A stretch of 64,000 nucleotides of DNA from positions 1 through 64,000 of the forward strand of contig NZ_JSEO01000012.1 of NCBI RefSeq assembly GCF_001624705.1, read 5' to 3'. The notes below the pieces were generated by a model. The model was given only the letters and a program-made list of their open reading frames with translations. It was not told the origin of the DNA and searched no databases. This DNA is from Marinomonas sp. SBI8L. GTDB lineage: Bacteria > Pseudomonadota > Gammaproteobacteria > Pseudomonadales > Marinomonadaceae. A program made the position numbers and the translations under genes. Shown here in pieces: positions 61,045 to 64,000 of the stretch (position 1 is its first letter; the number at the start of each line of letters is the position of its first letter).

Positions 61045-61743
61045 CTAATCTAGTAACTCTTTAAAGTCTGATAAGCAGGTTTTTGCTGCGCTCATATCAT
61101 TCTTAATATTAAATTCATGCTTAATGGCAATAACATCACAGCCTGCTTTTTGAGCTGCGCTAATTCCAGCAAATGAATCTTCAAATACCAAGGCGTCTTT
61201 TGCTTTTATATTGAGCTTTTTTAGAGCGGTCAGATACGCTTCTGGATGAGGTTTATGCTGGCTAACGTCTTCTTGGCTTATGACGAGATCAAAAAAGTGT
61301 TCAAGTTTCAGTTGAGTTAAAACTTGCTCAATCATCCAATTTGCGGCACTACTTACTACTGCAATTTTACAATTCAATTTTGCTAAATGCTCGAGGTAAG
61401 GCAAAAGGTTTTTACTAAGGCTAAGTTGCTCTTTTAAAAGGGTTTGGTAATGTAATCTGAAATGCTGATTAAACTCATTTAAATCTGGTTTTATATTCGC
61501 AGCAGCAAAGAAATGTTGCGTGACAGTTGGCCAATCTTGACCCATTACATCCTGATAAATCGTGTAATCCGTAGTGCTGCCATGGTCTTGGCAAGCTAGC
61601 GCGAGTGCTTTTCCTTTAAGTGGCTCTGAATTTACCAAAGTGCCGTCTAGGTCAAATAAATAAGCTAGGTATGTTTTGGGGATTTTGGGTGAGGGGGTTG
61701 AGTGTATCAAATCGTTTCCTTTAATTTTTATTCTGCCTTTCAT
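61045..61743 (-). CDS. HAD-superfamily phosphatase (beta-phosphoglucomutase/GPH-like, subfamily IA)
   Basis: This 232-residue protein has the HAD motif DLDGT at 31-35 (nucleophile Asp31, acid/base Asp33), SSAANW near residue 125, HKPHPEAYLTALKKL as motif III region and VFEDSFAGISAAQKAGC as motif IV. The long polar N-terminal segment (about 25 residues before the first strand) is unusual; no closer start codon exists. Substrate unknown, probably a sugar phosphate. It is divergent from the TPP riboswitch-thiB unit. Confidence 0.82.
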   Translation of the reverse strand: MKGRIKIKGNDLIHSTPSPKIPKTYLAYLFDLDGTLVNSEPLKGKALALACQDHGSTTDYTIYQDVMGQDWPTVTQHFFAAANIKPDLNEFNQHFRLHYQTLLKEQLSLSKNLLPYLEHLAKLNCKIAVVSSAANWMIEQVLTQLKLEHFFDLVISQEDVSQHKPHPEAYLTALKKLNIKAKDALVFEDSFAGISAAQKAGCDVIAIKHEFNIKNDMSAAKTCLSDFKELLD

Positions 61744-61821
61744 GGCAATGGCCTTGTCTTAATTAAGAGGTCTAAACTGGCCTTAAGTTCAAAATATCGT
61801 TACAATCCGCTTCGATTTTTT

Positions 61822-61919
61822 ATCTCATGGGGTGCACTGCTATTTTTTGATGCAGGGCTGAGAAGCAAAGGCTAACCCAATGAACCTGATCCAGATTATG
61901 CTGGCGTAGGGATTGAGAT
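61822..61919 (+). promoter_or_regulatory. TPP riboswitch (THI element)
   Basis: All conserved blocks are present in order: P1 closing arms ATCTCA (61822-61827) and TGAGAT (61914-61919), the GGGGTGC box (61829-61835), GCTGAGA near 61857-61863, ACCC..TGAACCTGAT near 61875-61890 and GCGTAGGGA near 61904-61912. It binds thiamine pyrophosphate and turns off the thiB-thiP unit downstream. Confidence 0.95.
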
Positions 61920-61977
61920 CCTCTATTTATAATATTTTTTAGCGCTTAATTTTATAAGCCAAAAAATAGAGAGCCTT

Positions 61978-62017
61978 CAAGCCTCGCCGCTCACAATGCC
62001 AGATACGGCTTGTTTTT
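61978..62017 (+). terminator. Expression platform of the TPP riboswitch: intrinsic terminator
   Basis: CAAGCC (61978-61983) pairs with GGCTTG (62007-62012), followed by five T's, just before the AGGAG site of thiB. Upstream, CTCTATTT (61921-61928) pairs with AAATAGAG (61964-61971) as a possible competing helix. Ligand-dependent premature termination is the likely mode. Confidence 0.6.
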
Positions 62018-62029
62018 AGGAGCGACACA

Positions 62030-63046
62030 ATGCGAACACCTTATATTACTTCTATAGCGCTAGCTACCCTAGCCAGTTTGTCTTTATCGGCTACAGTTGT
62101 ACAGGCTGACGAAGCTAAGACGTTGAATGTTTATACCTATGATTCATTTGCATCAGACTGGGGGCCAGGCCCTAAAATTAAGGCCAATTTTGAAAAAGAA
62201 TGCGCTTGTACCTTAAATTATGTCACCTTGGACTCTTCTGTTGGAATCCTATCTAGAGTGCAGCTTGAAGGGAGTTCTTCAAAAGCAGATGTGCTTTTAG
62301 GTTTAGATTTAAACCTAATGCAAGCGGCAAAAGCGAGCGGGTTAGTGTCGGAGCATAATGTGGATACTAGTAAGGTAACAACACCAGGCGGATGGAGTGA
62401 TTCTTACTTTGTGCCTTTTGATCAAGGGTATTTCGCTTTTATCTACAATACCGAGACCTTGAACGAGGTGCCTAAATCATTAAAAGAAGTGGTCGAAAAT
62501 CAAGATTTATCTGTTATTTATCAAGACCCAAGAACCAGTACGCCAGGCTTAGGTTTAATGTTATGGATGAAGTCTGTTTACGGTGACGATGCTGGAAAAG
62601 CTTGGCAAACGCTAGCAAGTCATACCAAGACAGTCACCAAGGGTTGGTACGACGGCTACAGCATGTTCCTAAAAGGTGAAGCGGATCTTGTTTTAAGCTA
62701 TACCACATCACCAGCCTATCATATGGTGGTAGAGAGTGAGTCTAAATATAAAGCAGTACCTGCATCTGAAGGTTTCTATCCTCAGGTTGAGGTCGCAGCT
62801 CAGTTAAAAAATGCACCGAATAAAGCCTTAGCGGATAAGTTTATGCAGTTTATTTTGACTCAAGGCTTCCAAGGTGAAGTTGCAACGGGTAACTGGATGT
62901 TTCCTGTGATTGAGCTAGGTGATGCTTTACCGAAAGCTTTTACTGATCTTGAGCAGCCAGCTAAAGTGCTGACTTTGCCAGCCGAGCAAGTTGCCGCTAA
63001 GCGTAAGCAATGGATTAATGAGTGGCTAGATTCAGTTACTCAATGA
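62030..63046 (+). CDS. thiB: Thiamine ABC transporter, periplasmic binding protein ThiB
   Basis: The 338-residue protein has a signal peptide (likely cut after Ala26, VVQA/DEA) and the ThiB fold: LNVYTYDSFASDWGPGPKIKANFEKECACTLNYV near residues 33-66, DVLLGLDLNLMQAA near 86-99, FVPFDQGYFAFIYN, and GWYDGYSMFLKGEADLVLSYTTSPAYH. It binds thiamine and TPP. Strong AGGAGCG site; TPP riboswitch upstream; overlaps thiP by 4 bases. Confidence 0.95.
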   Translation: MRTPYITSIALATLASLSLSATVVQADEAKTLNVYTYDSFASDWGPGPKIKANFEKECACTLNYVTLDSSVGILSRVQLEGSSSKADVLLGLDLNLMQAAKASGLVSEHNVDTSKVTTPGGWSDSYFVPFDQGYFAFIYNTETLNEVPKSLKEVVENQDLSVIYQDPRTSTPGLGLMLWMKSVYGDDAGKAWQTLASHTKTVTKGWYDGYSMFLKGEADLVLSYTTSPAYHMVVESESKYKAVPASEGFYPQVEVAAQLKNAPNKALADKFMQFILTQGFQGEVATGNWMFPVIELGDALPKAFTDLEQPAKVLTLPAEQVAAKRKQWINEWLDSVTQ

Positions 63047-64000
63047 GATTGGGTTCATTTGGAAGCAAGCTTACTATAAGTTTGCTTCCTGCTATCTTAA
63101 TCATTGGTTTTTTCTGCGTTATTGGTGTTGCAAGCTTTATTGCTTTACTTGCTTTTCAAGACCTTTCAAATTGGCATCAAACTCTTTCAAGTCGCTATAT
63201 CTGGCGATTACTTGAATTTTCTATTTGGCAGGCTTTATTAAGTAGTCTATTGAGCCTTGTTATTGCTATCCCTGTAACAAGTGCTCTTATGCATAGGCGC
63301 TTTATGGGGCGAGATTTTTTGCTACAACTTTTCTCTATTTCTTTAGTGGTTCCAACCATAGTTGCTATCTTAGGGATAGTTGTGGTTTATGGCCGTAGTG
63401 GCTGGATAACATCTGTAACTGACATTGAATTACCCTTGTATGGTTTGTTTGGTATCTTGCTAGCCCATGTCTTTTTTAATATGCCTTTGGCTGTACGTAT
63501 TCTTATTCAATCCCATAGTTTGATCCCTTCAGGTCAGTGGCGTTTATCTTATCAGCTTGGTTTCTCTCGATGGAACTTATTTAGATGGGTGGAATGGCCC
63601 TATTTACGTAAAGCTTTACCCGGTGCTTTTCTACTTATATTTATGCTTTGTTTTACAAGCTTTGCTGTTGTTTTAAGTTTGGGGGGAGGGCCTAAATCTA
63701 GCACTCTAGAGGTGGCAATTTATCAAGCGCTTAAATTTGAATTTGATATAGCTAAGGCGAGTGTTTTATCTTTGCTTCAAGTATTTGTTTGTACCTTAAT
63801 TGCTGTTCTAGTTTATCGGTTTGCTAGTGCTTACCAACAGGATTTTAGTTTAAAGCAATTAGATAGTTTTCCGGTGAAGGATAGCCTTCAAGCTAAATGT
63901 TTTGATTGGGGGGTTTTAGCCTTGGCCTTGTTGATTCTATTGCCTCCTTTTATTGCTATCTTGTCACCTATCTTTACACCGTTGTTTATAGATATGCTAT
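63043..64000 (+). CDS. thiP: Thiamine ABC transporter permease ThiP (3' end beyond window)
   Basis: Open from ATG at 63043 (overlapping the thiB stop as ATGA) to the window end, at least 319 residues. Several transmembrane segments are visible. The first EAA-type loop is around SYQLGFSRWNLFRWVEWPYLRKALPGAF. The second half of this fused two-domain permease has just begun at the edge. It forms the channel for thiamine with ThiQ, which should follow downstream. Confidence 0.9.
   Translation, partial: MRLGSFGSKLTISLLPAILIIGFFCVIGVASFIALLAFQDLSNWHQTLSSRYIWRLLEFSIWQALLSSLLSLVIAIPVTSALMHRRFMGRDFLLQLFSISLVVPTIVAILGIVVVYGRSGWITSVTDIELPLYGLFGILLAHVFFNMPLAVRILIQSHSLIPSGQWRLSYQLGFSRWNLFRWVEWPYLRKALPGAFLLIFMLCFTSFAVVLSLGGGPKSSTLEVAIYQALKFEFDIAKASVLSLLQVFVCTLIAVLVYRFASAYQQDFSLKQLDSFPVKDSLQAKCFDWGVLALALLILLPPFIAILSPIFTPLFIDML

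Noticed and set aside
1-64000. CRISPR array, prophage, tRNA or rRNA genes
   Set aside because: No regularly spaced repeats, phage genes or clover-leaf or rRNA signatures were seen on either strand.

Overview
The window reads as chromosomal DNA of a low-GC, marine-type gammaproteobacterium, most like the Oceanospirillaceae (for example Marinomonas or a relative). This rests on protein style (BetI with a choline ABC transporter, FabY-type fatty-acid initiation, a Lon of the Pseudomonas AsrA type, ArgP/LysE, SuhB and TrmJ side by side) and on the compact, AT-rich layout. The species is an inference. No tRNA, rRNA, CRISPR array, prophage or complete insertion sequence was found. Only the 3' end of an IS1182-like transposase enters at the left edge.

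Bases 1-18500: an IS tail and a small outer-membrane barrel protein are followed by a minus-strand regulon. An ECF sigma factor and a ChrR-type zinc anti-sigma factor (9000-10347) lie upstream of an eight-gene, mostly overlapping operon (2715-8751): NTF2-like protein, SDR, FAD oxidoreductase, DUF1365, cyclopropane-fatty-acid-synthase-like methyltransferase, DUF2878, chalcone-isomerase-like protein and DUF3833 lipoprotein. Three transcription units here (the ECF gene, the lipid operon and a LON-domain protein) carry the same promoter, GTGA[T/A]C[C/T]-N16-CGTAT, so the controller and its local regulon can be read from sequence. Small housekeeping enzymes follow (GNATs, esterase, MazG-like, YceH, sterol desaturase, PatB-like C-S lyase).

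Bases 18500-33500: betI and choXWV form a choline-uptake locus with a visible sigma70 promoter and operator. After it come a LysE exporter with divergent argP, galU, a SuhB whose catalytic residues are eroded, trmJ, gnd, pckA, a TatD nuclease and two little-known proteins. Between suhB and trmJ lies a 268-nt candidate structured RNA closed by a long terminal helix and placed just after an extended -10 promoter.

Bases 33500-48200: fabY, a Bax-like glucosaminidase, a degraded gene, a membrane diguanylate cyclase, a second candidate non-coding RNA (strong sigma70 promoter, three hairpin domains, strong terminator, bracketed by imperfect direct repeats), a TetR-LysE pair, upp, an AsrA-type lon, a MATE pump, TlyA, an HDOD protein and a rhodanese.

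Bases 48300-61000: an LPS inner-core and envelope locus: ugd, four glycosyltransferases, waaF, hldD, an AGE-family epimerase, hldE, msbA and waaA. Together these make ADP-heptose, build Kdo/heptose core and export lipid A-core. Bases 61000-64000 hold a HAD phosphatase and a TPP riboswitch controlling thiB-thiP; thiP runs off the right edge.
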